Assembly: GCF_002024505.1 (NCBI RefSeq)
Contig: NZ_CP019402.1
Coordinates: 1,426,001 to 1,490,000, forward strand
Direction: 5' to 3'
Origin: Plantibacter flavus
Lineage (GTDB): Bacteria > Actinomycetota > Actinomycetes > Actinomycetales > Microbacteriaceae
DNA: 64,000 nt
The translations under genes were made by a program, and so were the position numbers. Below, in pieces: positions 32,678-41,138 of the stretch (the first letter of the stretch is position 1; every line of letters starts with the position of its first letter). The notes beneath the pieces were generated by a model, which made no database searches, was not told the DNA's origin, and saw nothing but the letters and a program-made list of their open reading frames with translations.

Positions 32678-34159
32678 GTGACCGACGACCGTCTGGCCAT
32701 CATCATCCTGGCCGCTGGCCAGGGAACCCGCATGAAGTCGGCGCTGCCGAAACTCCTGCACCCACTCGGCGGCGTGCCGATCGTCGGGCACGTGCTGGCG
32801 ACCGCCCGCTCGCTCGACGCCGGGCACGTCATCGCCGTGGTCCGCCACGAGCGCGACCGCCTCGTCGAGGCCATCGAGTCGGAGCTCCCCGGTGCGACCA
32901 TCGTCGACCAGGACGAGGTGCCCGGCACCGGTCGCGCGGTGGAGCAGGCGCTCCTGGCACTGCCCGACGACTTCGACGGCGACGTCCTCGTGGTCAACGG
33001 CGACGTCCCGCTGCTGAACGCGGCCACGCTCACCACGCTCATCGAACGCCACCGCAACCACGACGTCGCGGCGACGATCCTCTCGGCCATGCCCGACGAC
33101 GCGACCAGCTACGGACGCATCATCCGCACCGAGGCCGGCGCCCTCGACTACATCGTCGAGCAGAAGGACGCGACCGACGCCGAGCGGGCCGTGAACGAGA
33201 TCAACGCCGGCGTGTACCTCTTCGGTGTGAGCCAGCTCCGCGACGCGCTCGCCGAGGTCACCACCGACAACGCCCAGGGGGAGAAATACCTCACGGACGT
33301 CATCGGCCTCCTGCGACGCGCGGGCTCCGAGGTCTCTGCGCTCCCCGTGAGCGACTCCTGGCTGGTCGAGGGCATCAACGACCGCGCCCAGCTGAGCGCC
33401 GCCGCGGCCAAACTGAACGCCCTCCTCGTGCGCGCCTGGCAGCTCGCCGGCGTGACCGTCCAGGACCCGGCCACGACGTGGATCGACATCAAGGCGCGGC
33501 TGCACGCCGACGTCACTCTGCTTCCCGGGACGCAGATCCTCGGCGCGACGGTCGTCGAGTCCGGTGCGACGATCGGTCCGGACACCACGCTCATCGACAC
33601 CGAGGTCGGCGCTGGCGCGCGCGTCCGCCGCACGGACGCGACGCTGTCGGTCATCGGTGCCGGCGCCGAGGTCGGGCCGTTCGCCTACCTGCGACCCGGC
33701 ACGGTGCTCGGCGAGCGCGGCAAGATCGGCACCTTCGTGGAGACGAAGAACGCGCAGATCGGCGAGGGCAGCAAGGTCCCGCACCTCAGCTACATCGGCG
33801 ACACCGAGATCGGCGTCGAGTCGAACGTCGGTGCCGGCACGATCACCTCGAACTACGACGGCGTGCACAAGCACCGCACGACCATCGGATCGCACGTCCG
33901 CACCGGCGCGCACAACACGCTCGTCGCCCCGGTCAGTGTCGGGGACGGTGCCTACTCCGGCGCCGGCACCGTCATCCGCAAGGACGTCCCGGCGGGTGCG
34001 CTCGCCCTGACGGTCGCGCAGCAGCGGAACGTCGAGGGCTGGGTCGAGCAGAAGCGCCCGGGCACGGCGGCTGCGACGGCAGCCGGCGCCGCCTCGGCAG
34101 CACCGACCGCGGATGCCGTGTCGGACGACGCGGCTGCGGCTGGTAACGTCGACTCGTGA
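32678..34159 (+). CDS. glmU: Bifunctional GlcNAc-1-phosphate uridyltransferase / GlcN-1-phosphate acetyltransferase
   Basis: A 493-aa bifunctional enzyme that makes UDP-GlcNAc for peptidoglycan. The N-terminal pyrophosphorylase domain opens with IIILAAGQGTRMKSALPKLL; GEKYLTDVIGLL and EINAGVYLF are conserved. The C-terminal left-handed beta-helix carries LRPGTVLGERGKIGTFVETK and the acetyltransferase residues in SYIGDTEIG and TITSNYDGVHKHRT. A 40-residue Ala-rich tail follows, typical of actinobacteria. GGGGGAG lies upstream of the GTG start. The stop overlaps a candidate prs start. Confidence 0.95.
   Translation: MTDDRLAIIILAAGQGTRMKSALPKLLHPLGGVPIVGHVLATARSLDAGHVIAVVRHERDRLVEAIESELPGATIVDQDEVPGTGRAVEQALLALPDDFDGDVLVVNGDVPLLNAATLTTLIERHRNHDVAATILSAMPDDATSYGRIIRTEAGALDYIVEQKDATDAERAVNEINAGVYLFGVSQLRDALAEVTTDNAQGEKYLTDVIGLLRRAGSEVSALPVSDSWLVEGINDRAQLSAAAAKLNALLVRAWQLAGVTVQDPATTWIDIKARLHADVTLLPGTQILGATVVESGATIGPDTTLIDTEVGAGARVRRTDATLSVIGAGAEVGPFAYLRPGTVLGERGKIGTFVETKNAQIGEGSKVPHLSYIGDTEIGVESNVGAGTITSNYDGVHKHRTTIGSHVRTGAHNTLVAPVSVGDGAYSGAGTVIRKDVPAGALALTVAQQRNVEGWVEQKRPGTAAATAAGAASAAPTADAVSDDAAAAGNVDS
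34144..34149 (+). promoter_or_regulatory. Candidate -10 box (TAACGT) inside the end of glmU
   Basis: TAACGT ends 6 nt before an in-frame GTG at 34156 that would extend PRPP synthetase by 13 residues. It could drive prs separately from glmU. Confidence 0.45.
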
Positions 34160-34194
34160 GTGAGGCCGGAGGACTCCGGCAGAAGGCAGGGTCT

Positions 34195-35172
34195 GTGTCA
34201 GGCATCACGGCGGACAACAAGAAGCAGCTGGTCCTCGTCTCCGGACGAGCCCACCCGGAGCTCGCCGAGGCGATCGCGGCGGAGCTCGACTCCGAGCTCC
34301 TCCCCACCGATGCCAGGACCTTCGCCAACGGCGAGATCTACGCCCGGTACGACGAGAGCATCCGCGGCACCGACGTCTTCGTCATCCAGTCGCACACCGC
34401 TCCGATCAACGAGTGGCTCATGGAGCAGCTCATCATGGTCGACGCGGCCAAGCGCGCGAGTGCCAAGCGCATCACCGTGGTCGCCCCGTTCTACCCGTAC
34501 GCGCGCCAGGACAAGAAGGGTCGCGGACGCGAGCCCATCTCCGCCCGCCTCGTCGCCGACCTCTTCAAGGCCGCCGGTGCCGACCGCATCATGTCGGTCG
34601 ACCTCCACGCCGCGCAGATCCAGGGCTTCTTCGACGGTCCCGTCGACCACCTCTTCGCCATGCCGGTCCTCCTCGAGCACTTCCGCGCGAAGCTCGACCC
34701 GTCGACGCTGACGGTCGTCTCGCCCGACATGGGCCGCGTCCGCGTGGCCGACATCTGGAGCGACAAGCTCGGCGCACCGCTCGCCATCATCCACAAGCGC
34801 CGCGACCCGCTGGTCCCCAACCAGGTCAGCGTCCACGAGATCGTCGGCCAGGTCGAGGGCCGGGTCTGCCTGCTCGTCGACGACCTGATCGACACCGGAC
34901 GCACGATCGTCAAGGCTGCCGAGGCCCTCAAGAACGCCGGCGCGATCGGCGTCGTCGTCGCGGCCACCCACGCGGTGTTCTCCGACCCGGCGGTGGAGCT
35001 CCTGCAGAGCGACGCCATCGACTCGGTCGTCGTCACCGACACCCTCCCGGTCGACGAGGCCAAGCGCTTCGACAAGCTGACCGTCCTCTCGATCGCGCCG
35101 CTTATCGCCCGTGCGATCCACGAGGTCTTCGACGACGGCTCCGTGACGAGCATGTTCGACGGCGCCGCGTAG
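34195..35172 (+). CDS. prs: Ribose-phosphate pyrophosphokinase (PRPP synthetase)
   Basis: A 325-aa class I PRPP synthetase giving PRPP for nucleotide, histidine and tryptophan synthesis. QLVLVSGRAHPELAEAIA is the start of the family core; VAPFYPYARQDKKGRGREPIS is the ATP flexible loop, SVDLHAAQIQGFFDGPVDHL contains metal and ATP ligands, and LLVDDLIDTGRTIVKA is the ribose-phosphate loop. The GTG at 34195 gives the normal N-terminus (VSGITADNKK) after AAGGCAGGG. A GTG 39 nt earlier, behind a TAACGT box, is an alternative leaderless start giving 338 aa. Confidence 0.93.
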   Translation: MSGITADNKKQLVLVSGRAHPELAEAIAAELDSELLPTDARTFANGEIYARYDESIRGTDVFVIQSHTAPINEWLMEQLIMVDAAKRASAKRITVVAPFYPYARQDKKGRGREPISARLVADLFKAAGADRIMSVDLHAAQIQGFFDGPVDHLFAMPVLLEHFRAKLDPSTLTVVSPDMGRVRVADIWSDKLGAPLAIIHKRRDPLVPNQVSVHEIVGQVEGRVCLLVDDLIDTGRTIVKAAEALKNAGAIGVVVAATHAVFSDPAVELLQSDAIDSVVVTDTLPVDEAKRFDKLTVLSIAPLIARAIHEVFDDGSVTSMFDGAA

Positions 35173-35192
35173 CCCGTCACCTTCCGCTGGTA

Positions 35193-35231
35193 CGCAGAAC
35201 GCCCGGTCCGATTCGGACCGGGCGTTCTGCG
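35193..35231. terminator. Bidirectional terminator between prs and gnd
   Basis: Two perfect 19-bp arms (CGCAGAACGCCCGGTCCGA and its complement) meet around a single T, forming a very stable hairpin between convergent genes. Confidence 0.9.
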
Positions 35232-35246
35232 TGTGCAGGCCGCGAG

Positions 35247-36707
35247 CTAGTGGCTCGAGCCCGCCTGCTCGACCTCACTGCGGTCGCCCGACCAGAGGGT
35301 GTGGAACGTGCCGTCGAGGTCGACGCGCTTGTAGGTGTGCGCGCCGAAGAAGTCGCGCTGGCCCTGGACGAGCGCTGCGGGCAGACGCTCGGCGCGGAGG
35401 CCGTCGTAGTACGACAGCGACGACGAGAACGCCGGCGAGGGGATGCCCGCCTGCGCGGCCGCGACGACCACGCGGCGCCAGCTGTCCTGCGCCTCCGCGA
35501 CGGCGTCGCTGAAGTAGGGCGCCGTCACGAGGGCGACCAGCTCGGGGTTCTCCTCGTACGCCTCGGTGATGCGGTTGAGGAACTGCGCACGGATGATGCA
35601 GCCGCCGCGCCAGATCTTCGCGATCTCGCCCTTCTTGATGTCCCAGCCGTACTGCTCGGCACCGGCGACGATCTCGTCGAAGCCCTGCGAGTAGGCGATG
35701 ATCTTCGACGCGTAGAGCGCCTGGCGCACGTCCTCGACGAACTGGTCGGGGTCGGCGACGGTCCACTCCTCGGAGGGACCGGCGAGCTCGCGGGCCGCTG
35801 CGCGCTGCGCCGGCTTCGACGACAGCGAACGGGCGAACACCGCCTCCGCGATGCCCGACACCGGGATGCCGAGGTCGAGGGCCGTCTGCACAGTCCACGC
35901 GCCGGTGCCCTTGGCGCCGGCCTGGTCGAGGATGACGTCGACGAGCGGCTGCCCGGTCTTCGCGTCGACCTGCTTGAGGACCTCGGCGGTGATCTCGATC
36001 AGGTAGCTCTCGAGCGTGCCGCGGTTCCACTCGGCGAAGATCTCCGCGATCTCGGCCGGCGACTTGCCGGTGCCGCGACGGATGAGGTCGTAGGCCTCGG
36101 CGATGAGCTGCATGTCGGCGTACTCGATGCCGTTGTGGATCATCTTGACGAAGTGGCCGGCACCGTCGGTTCCGACGTGGGTGACGCAGGGCTCACCCTC
36201 GGCGATCGCGGCGATCGACTTGAGGATGGGGCCGAGGGTCTCCCACGCTTCGGCGGAGCCACCAGGCATGATCGACGGTCCCTTGAGCGCACCCTCCTCG
36301 CCGCCGGAGATACCGGCGCCGACGAAGTTGATGCCCGTCTCGCGGACGGCCTTCTCGCGGCGGATGGTGTCGGTGAAGAGTGCGTTGCCTCCGTCGACGA
36401 TGATGTCGCCGGGCTCGAAGACCTCGGTGAGCTGCTGGATGACGGCGTCGGTGCCCTTACCCGCCTGCACCATGATGATCGCGGTGCGGGGCTTCGAGAG
36501 CGACGCGGCGAACTCCTCGATGGTCTTCGACGCGACGAAGCCGGCCTCGGGGTGCTCGCTCACGAGCAGGTCGGTGCGTTCGGGGGAGCGGTTGTACACG
36601 GCGACCGTGTTGCCCTCGCGGCTCGCCAGGTTGCGAGCGAGGTTGCTGCCCATGACGGCCAGACCGACGACGCCGATGTTGGCGCGAGCTTCGGCGGTGT
36701 TCACCAT
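35247..36707 (-). CDS. gnd: 6-phosphogluconate dehydrogenase (decarboxylating)
   Basis: A 486-aa enzyme of the oxidative pentose phosphate pathway that turns 6-phosphogluconate into ribulose 5-phosphate, CO2 and NADPH. IGVVGLAVMGSNLARNLASR binds the cofactor, GAGISGGEEGALKGPSIMPGG and HFVKMIHNGIEYADMQLIAE contain the substrate-binding and catalytic Lys/Glu residues, and the C-terminal SYYDGLRAERLPAALVQ is typical. Length fits the long class. AAGGAG precedes the ATG. It pairs functionally with the divergent gluconokinase gene, which produces its substrate. Confidence 0.96.
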   Translation of the reverse strand: MVNTAEARANIGVVGLAVMGSNLARNLASREGNTVAVYNRSPERTDLLVSEHPEAGFVASKTIEEFAASLSKPRTAIIMVQAGKGTDAVIQQLTEVFEPGDIIVDGGNALFTDTIRREKAVRETGINFVGAGISGGEEGALKGPSIMPGGSAEAWETLGPILKSIAAIAEGEPCVTHVGTDGAGHFVKMIHNGIEYADMQLIAEAYDLIRRGTGKSPAEIAEIFAEWNRGTLESYLIEITAEVLKQVDAKTGQPLVDVILDQAGAKGTGAWTVQTALDLGIPVSGIAEAVFARSLSSKPAQRAAARELAGPSEEWTVADPDQFVEDVRQALYASKIIAYSQGFDEIVAGAEQYGWDIKKGEIAKIWRGGCIIRAQFLNRITEAYEENPELVALVTAPYFSDAVAEAQDSWRRVVVAAAQAGIPSPAFSSSLSYYDGLRAERLPAALVQGQRDFFGAHTYKRVDLDGTFHTLWSGDRSEVEQAGSSH

Positions 36708-36906
36708 GTGGTTCTCCTTCAGAGTGGGTGATGCGGGAAGCGTTCCGAGTGCTCAGGAGTCGACGGGGCGGCTGCAGGACAGCGGCGACACCCTCGTCGA
36801 TCCGGGCACGGCCCGTCCTGCAACCGTAGCAAAGGGAGGTGTCGCTCCACCGCTTGATGACCCCGCGTGCGGGTGAGGTCCGAGCGGGCCGTGCGGGCGT
36901 GTCCGG

Positions 36907-36912
36907 TATCGT
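36907..36912 (+). promoter_or_regulatory. Possible -10 box (TATCGT) of gntK
   Basis: TATCGT lies about 60 nt before the gluconokinase start and is the best -10 match in the gap that separates it from gnd. Confidence 0.4.
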
Positions 36913-36973
36913 GCTGTGCGGGTCGGACGAGCCGGCCGACCGGCCAACGGCCGGAGACCGCAGGGGGTTCCGT

Positions 36974-37477
36974 GTGAATGCACCGCTCGTCGTCGTCATG
37001 GGCGTGTCCGGGTCCGGGAAGAGCACGACCGGAGTGCTGATCGCCGACCGGCTCGGGGTGCCCTTCGTCGACGCCGACGCCCTGCACCCGCTCGAGAACG
37101 TGCGGAAGATGGCCGCCGGCACGCCGCTCGAGGACCCCGACCGCTGGCCCTGGCTTGCCCTCGTGGGCAAAGCGCTGGCAGACGCCTCGGACACCGGGCT
37201 CGTGATGGCCTGTTCCGCCCTCCGACGGGTCTACCGGGAGGCGATCCTCGCGGAGGCGCCAGGGGTGCGGTTCGTGCTCCTCCACGGCTCGCGCGAGGTG
37301 CTCGGACGCCGGATGGAGGGCAGGAGCGGTCACTTCATGCCGCCGTCGCTCCTCGACTCCCAGTTCGCACTCCTCGAGGACCTGGACGCCGACGAGCCGG
37401 GGTTCGTCGTGGACGTCGACGCCACCGTCGACGAGATCGTGGACGAGGCGGTCGCGGGCCTCAGCGCGGTGCGATAG
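36974..37477 (+). CDS. gntK: Gluconokinase
   Basis: A 167-aa P-loop kinase that phosphorylates gluconate to 6-phosphogluconate. VVVMGVSGSGKSTTGVLIAD is the Walker A region, FVDADALHPLENVRKMAAGTPLEDPDRWPWL is the GntK-specific segment (DADxLHP motif), and VMACSALRRVYREAI carries the conserved CSALKR-like motif. The GTG start follows AGGGGG by 6 nt. It is divergent from gnd, whose substrate it makes. Confidence 0.93.
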   Translation: MNAPLVVVMGVSGSGKSTTGVLIADRLGVPFVDADALHPLENVRKMAAGTPLEDPDRWPWLALVGKALADASDTGLVMACSALRRVYREAILAEAPGVRFVLLHGSREVLGRRMEGRSGHFMPPSLLDSQFALLEDLDADEPGFVVDVDATVDEIVDEAVAGLSAVR

Positions 37478-37651
37478 ACTCTCCCACTGAACTTCGGCGA
37501 GGGAAGCGGCCCGTGGCAGCTTCCGTGATCGACGCGGTGGTCTGGCTTCCGGCTTTTCCTCACGCAGATACGCGTTCGAGTTGACTCATCCATTCCGCCG
37601 CGCACCGTCGCGGCACGACCAACCGGGTGCAAGACCCGTGAGGAGAACATC

Positions 37652-38266
37652 ATGTCCGATGACCTGAAGGTCACCGCGGAACTCCGCGAATCGTTCGGCA
37701 AGGGCGCAGCCCGCAAGCTCCGTGCCCTCGGCAAGATCCCGGCCGTGCTCTACGGCCACGGCACCGAGCCCGTGCACGTCTCGCTGCCCGGCCACCAGAT
37801 GCTGCTCATCCTCCGCAAGTCCAACGCGGTGCTCGAGCTCGACATCGACGGCAAGGGCCAGCTCGCGCTGGTCAAGGACGTCCAGAAGGACCCCGTGCGC
37901 CAGATCATCGAGCACCTCGACCTCATCGTCGTCAAGAAGGGCGAGAAGGTCCAGGTCGACATCCCCGTGCACGTCGAGGGCGAGTCCGCCGCCGGCACCA
38001 TCCTCAACCAGGACGCCACCACGGTGAGCCTCGAGGTCGAAGCGACCCACATCCCCGAGCGCGTCACCGTCAGCGTCGAGGGCCTCGAAGAGGGCGCCCA
38101 GATCCTGGCCGGCGACCTCGAGCTCCCGAAGGGCGCGTCGCTCATCACCGAGGCCGACGTCCTCATCGTCGCGATCGCCGTGCCGGCCGCTCCGGTGGAC
38201 GAGGAGACGGAGGCCGCTGAGGCCGCCGCCGAGGAGACCGCAGCCGAGGCCGAGGCCGCCGAGTAG
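37652..38266 (+). CDS. rplY: 50S ribosomal protein L25/general stress protein Ctc
   Basis: A 204-aa long-form L25 (CTC type) binding 5S rRNA. The N-terminal L25 domain (TAELRESFGKGAARKLRALGKIPAVLYG) is followed by the TL5-like beta domain and a Glu/Ala-rich acidic tail of about 30 residues, common in actinobacteria. GAGGAG precedes the ATG. The 174-bp leader contains a TAGACT box near 37476 and a small hairpin (CGGGT-GCAAG-ACCCG) just before the ribosome binding site, which may be an autoregulatory or translational control element. It precedes pth, as in many bacteria. Confidence 0.94.
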   Translation: MSDDLKVTAELRESFGKGAARKLRALGKIPAVLYGHGTEPVHVSLPGHQMLLILRKSNAVLELDIDGKGQLALVKDVQKDPVRQIIEHLDLIVVKKGEKVQVDIPVHVEGESAAGTILNQDATTVSLEVEATHIPERVTVSVEGLEEGAQILAGDLELPKGASLITEADVLIVAIAVPAAPVDEETEAAEAAAEETAAEAEAAE

Positions 38267-38307
38267 TCACCACTCCAGCAGACGAACCTGTCGCCCGCCC
38301 GCCCCGA

Positions 38308-38313
38308 TAGTCT
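38308..38313 (+). promoter_or_regulatory. -10 box (TAGTCT) upstream of pth
   Basis: TAGTCT ends 6 nt before an in-frame ATG at 38320, which lies 75 nt before the start with a ribosome binding site. Either a leaderless longer Pth or a translated leader is implied. Confidence 0.55.
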
Positions 38314-38394
38314 CGGAGCATGGCAGGCGGCAGGTTCGCTCGGTTTCTGGCCGGTCTCACCGGACGGGCCGAGGCGTTCGATCAGGAAGGCAGC

Positions 38395-38976
38395 ATGGCT
38401 GCAGACACGTGGCTCATCGTCGGGCTCGGGAACCCGGGCGAGCAGTACGCCCGCAACCGGCACAACGTCGGGCAGATGGTCCTCGACGAGCTCGCGAAGC
38501 GCATCGGCGGGACCTTCAAGACCCACAAGGGCAACGCGCGCGTGGCTGAGGGGCGTCTCGTGCCCGGCGGCCCGAAACTCGTGCTCGGCAAGCCCAACAG
38601 CTACATGAACCTCTCCGGCGGCCCGACCGCTGCGCTCGCCCAGTTCTTCTCCGTCGACCCCGACCATGTCATCGCCGTCCACGACGAGCTCGACATCCCG
38701 TTCGACTCGATCAAGCTCAAGCAGGGCGGCGGGCACGGTGGGCACAACGGCATCCGCGACATCGCCTCAGCGCTGAAGACCCCGGAATTCCTGCGGGTCC
38801 GGGTCGGCATCGGGAGGCCGCCGGGCCGCCAGGACGCCGCCGACTTCGTCCTCAAGGACTTCGCGGGAACGGAACGGGAGCAGCTCCCGATGCTGATCTC
38901 GGACGCCGCGGACGCGGTCGAACTCCTCCTGAACGAGGGCCTGTTGGCTGCACAGACCCGGTTCCACGGCGCCTGA
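38395..38976 (+). CDS. pth: Peptidyl-tRNA hydrolase
   Basis: A 193-aa enzyme that releases tRNA from dropped-off peptidyl-tRNA. WLIVGLGNPGEQYARNRHNVGQMV contains the catalytic His and tRNA-binding Asn, LGKPNSYMNLSGG and VHDELDIPFDSIKLKQGGGHGGHNGI complete the active site. The chosen ATG follows AGGAAGG at a good distance and gives the normal family N-terminus. An in-frame ATG at 38320 behind a -10 box would add 25 residues (MAGGRFARFLAGLTGRAEAF), a basic segment not found in the family core, so two isoforms are possible. Confidence 0.93.
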   Translation: MAADTWLIVGLGNPGEQYARNRHNVGQMVLDELAKRIGGTFKTHKGNARVAEGRLVPGGPKLVLGKPNSYMNLSGGPTAALAQFFSVDPDHVIAVHDELDIPFDSIKLKQGGGHGGHNGIRDIASALKTPEFLRVRVGIGRPPGRQDAADFVLKDFAGTEREQLPMLISDAADAVELLLNEGLLAAQTRFHGA

Positions 38977-38979
38977 CGC

Positions 38980-38995
38980 CCGCTCAGCTGAGCGG
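38980..38995. terminator. 16-bp perfect palindrome at convergent gene ends
   Basis: CCGCTCAG joined to CTGAGCGG lies 4 nt after the pth stop and includes the stop codon of the opposing surface protein gene. A hairpin of modest size; it may act as a bidirectional terminator. Confidence 0.45.
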
Positions 38996-41026
38996 TGAGC
39001 GGTCGCGTCGGGCCTGACGCGTGCCGGCGCCGACGAGCGTCGCGCCCACCAGGAGCAGCCCGCTGATGAGCAGTGCGGCTGAGCTGGGGACCTCGGCTCC
39101 CGTCCGGGCCAACGGAGCCTCCGGTTCGAGTGGAGCGAGCCCCCACACGATGCCGAGCGAGGTGTGGAGCGCCCCCGTCGAGACACGGGGTTCGTCCGGG
39201 AGCGGTAGGCGACCGGTGACGGCGGACGTCACCGACCCGGTGGGGGCGAGGTCCGACGCGCGCGAATACCCGGTCAGGACCGCCTCGAACGTGTGGGAGA
39301 ACGAGCCGTGGTCGAGTGCGGTCGGTGTCAGGACGAGCGGCTCGGTGCTGGTGCAGACCGTCGAGGCACCAGGCTCGATGAACTCGCTGCTGCAGGTGAG
39401 GCGGGTGTCCGGCGTCTCCGCGAGGGTGATGTCGCCCAGCGCGTTCTCGCCGGTGTTGGTGACCGTCGCGATGACACGCAAGCGGTCACCGGGGTCGATC
39501 GTGACGGTCTCGCCCTCGACCGGAACCCACGATCCGTCGGCACCCTGGATCTCGAGGTGGACGGTGCCCTCCGCGGCCAGCGCGGGGACGAGCACGCGAT
39601 AGGTGGTCTCGTCCGTGCTGCTGAGCCCCGCGGCGGTCTGCTCCACGCGGACGACCGCCTCGCCGGACTCGACGACATCGGTGCTTGCGCAACTCCAGCG
39701 GCCGGCCGGGTCCACGGTGGTCTCACACAGGGTGTGGCCCTCGCCGTCGCGCACGGCGATGTCGGCGCCCGGCTCGCCCGTTCCGGCGGAGGTCGGTCGT
39801 GAGGACTCCACGACGGCGCCGGATGCCGGGCTCTCGATCACGACCCGGTCGACGGCGCTCAGGGCCGGCTGCGAGCCGAGGTCGAGCCCGCGGACGGCGT
39901 CACCCTCCACGGCGACGGTCAGCGAGCCGCGAGCGACCGGTGTGACGTCGACCTCGATCGTGCAGGACTCCTGTCCCGCCGCGAGGTCGCCGGTGAACGC
40001 GATGTCGGCCCCGGCCCCAGGAGCGGTCACCTCTGCCGTGCAGCTCGTGGTCACTCGCGGATCGGCTGTGACCGCGAGTCCGCCGGGCAGGACCGTCCGC
40101 ACGGACCAGCCGGCCTTCGCGGCGAGTTCCGGGGTGTTGTGCACGATGAAGCGGAGACGGACCGTCTCACCGACGACGGCGGTGTCCTGCGACAGCTCGA
40201 CATCGAGGGTCGGGGTCACGTCGATGATGCTCAGATCGTCGAAGGCGTGGTCGTTGCCCGATCCGCCGCCACGTCCGTTTCGCATCACGACGCCGATCGA
40301 ATCATCGTCGATGAAGATGGAGGAGTCGGCCGCGAAGTGGCCGGCACGAGCCGAGACGCCGCCGTGGCTGAACGATTCGGCACGGTCGTCCGTGCAAGGA
40401 TCGATCGCCTGCTCGGACACCGGGTGTTCGACGCCGTCGGAGGTTCGCAGCGCCAGCTGCAATGCGGTCGGCACCGCTGCGAAGCAGTTCAGGGACGCGA
40501 CGTTCACGGAGGCGGTCAGGAAGCGGCCAGTGCCGGTAGCAAGTGGGATCGGCGTGGTCGTCTCCAGTTCGACCGCGCCGTCTGGACCGTTCGTCTGGGT
40601 ATAGGCCGCAACGGCGGAGTTGGTTTCGGGACCGGTGCCGTTGAGGACGCCCAGCACTCCGGCGAGGGCACGGACGTTCGCCATGGCGCTCGCGGCATCG
40701 AGGCAGTCGCCGGGCTCGGCGCCCGTCACGGAGGCGGACAGGATGAAGCCGTTGCATGCCGCTCGGTCCGTCCAGAAGTCGTCGGCGTCGAACCGCAGGT
40801 CCGAATGGCCCAGGTAATCGCCGATCGACATGGGCGTACCGGTGTCGGGGGCGCGTTCGAAGTCCTCGTGGAAGACCTCACTGCGTGGAGTGCCTGCTGC
40901 GTCAGTCGGTGGCCCGGAGGCCGCCGCTCCGGCCGGGGCCGTTTGGATCATCGAGAGGGTCCATCCGACTGCCAGCACGAGCGTCGTGGTCAGGATCGGA
41001 CGGAGTGGGCTGGTCGAAACGCGCAT
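38984..41026 (-). CDS. Secreted, sortase-anchored surface protein (LARTG signal)
   Basis: A 680-aa exported protein. Signal peptide: RVSTSPLRPILTTTLVLAVGW and so on to APAGAAA. A jelly-roll-like N-terminal region (FHEDFERAPDTG, DHAFDDLSIIDVTP) is followed by DUF11-type and Ig-like beta domains (ELSQDTAVVGETVRLRFIV; ESPASGAVVESSRPTSAGTG; TVTNTGENALGDITL). The C-terminus has LARTG, a hydrophobic helix (SSAALLISGLLLVGATLVGA) and a basic tail (RQARRDRSP). LAXTG is the recognition form of class E sortases, so covalent wall anchoring is likely. The ATG is tentative: no strong ribosome binding site, and a TTG four codons earlier is possible. Role unknown; adhesion or surface structure is a guess. 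Confidence 0.78.
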   Translation of the reverse strand: MRVSTSPLRPILTTTLVLAVGWTLSMIQTAPAGAAASGPPTDAAGTPRSEVFHEDFERAPDTGTPMSIGDYLGHSDLRFDADDFWTDRAACNGFILSASVTGAEPGDCLDAASAMANVRALAGVLGVLNGTGPETNSAVAAYTQTNGPDGAVELETTTPIPLATGTGRFLTASVNVASLNCFAAVPTALQLALRTSDGVEHPVSEQAIDPCTDDRAESFSHGGVSARAGHFAADSSIFIDDDSIGVVMRNGRGGGSGNDHAFDDLSIIDVTPTLDVELSQDTAVVGETVRLRFIVHNTPELAAKAGWSVRTVLPGGLAVTADPRVTTSCTAEVTAPGAGADIAFTGDLAAGQESCTIEVDVTPVARGSLTVAVEGDAVRGLDLGSQPALSAVDRVVIESPASGAVVESSRPTSAGTGEPGADIAVRDGEGHTLCETTVDPAGRWSCASTDVVESGEAVVRVEQTAAGLSSTDETTYRVLVPALAAEGTVHLEIQGADGSWVPVEGETVTIDPGDRLRVIATVTNTGENALGDITLAETPDTRLTCSSEFIEPGASTVCTSTEPLVLTPTALDHGSFSHTFEAVLTGYSRASDLAPTGSVTSAVTGRLPLPDEPRVSTGALHTSLGIVWGLAPLEPEAPLARTGAEVPSSAALLISGLLLVGATLVGAGTRQARRDRSPLS

Positions 41027-41065
41027 GCAGCATCCCAAGAAATCATCGGATGGGGGAGGCCGCCA

Positions 41066-41071
41066 GCGTAG
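41066..41071 (-). promoter_or_regulatory. Possible -10 box (TACGCT) of the surface protein gene
   Basis: TACGCT on the reverse strand lies about 40 nt before the ATG, in an unusually AT-rich gap that also holds a GTCTG/CAGAC inverted repeat. Confidence 0.4.
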
Positions 41072-41138
41072 CAGTGCTGGTCTGCTGAGATATCAGACGG
41101 TCGAGGGGTGAATACCCGAAGAAGCGGATGCCGACGGC

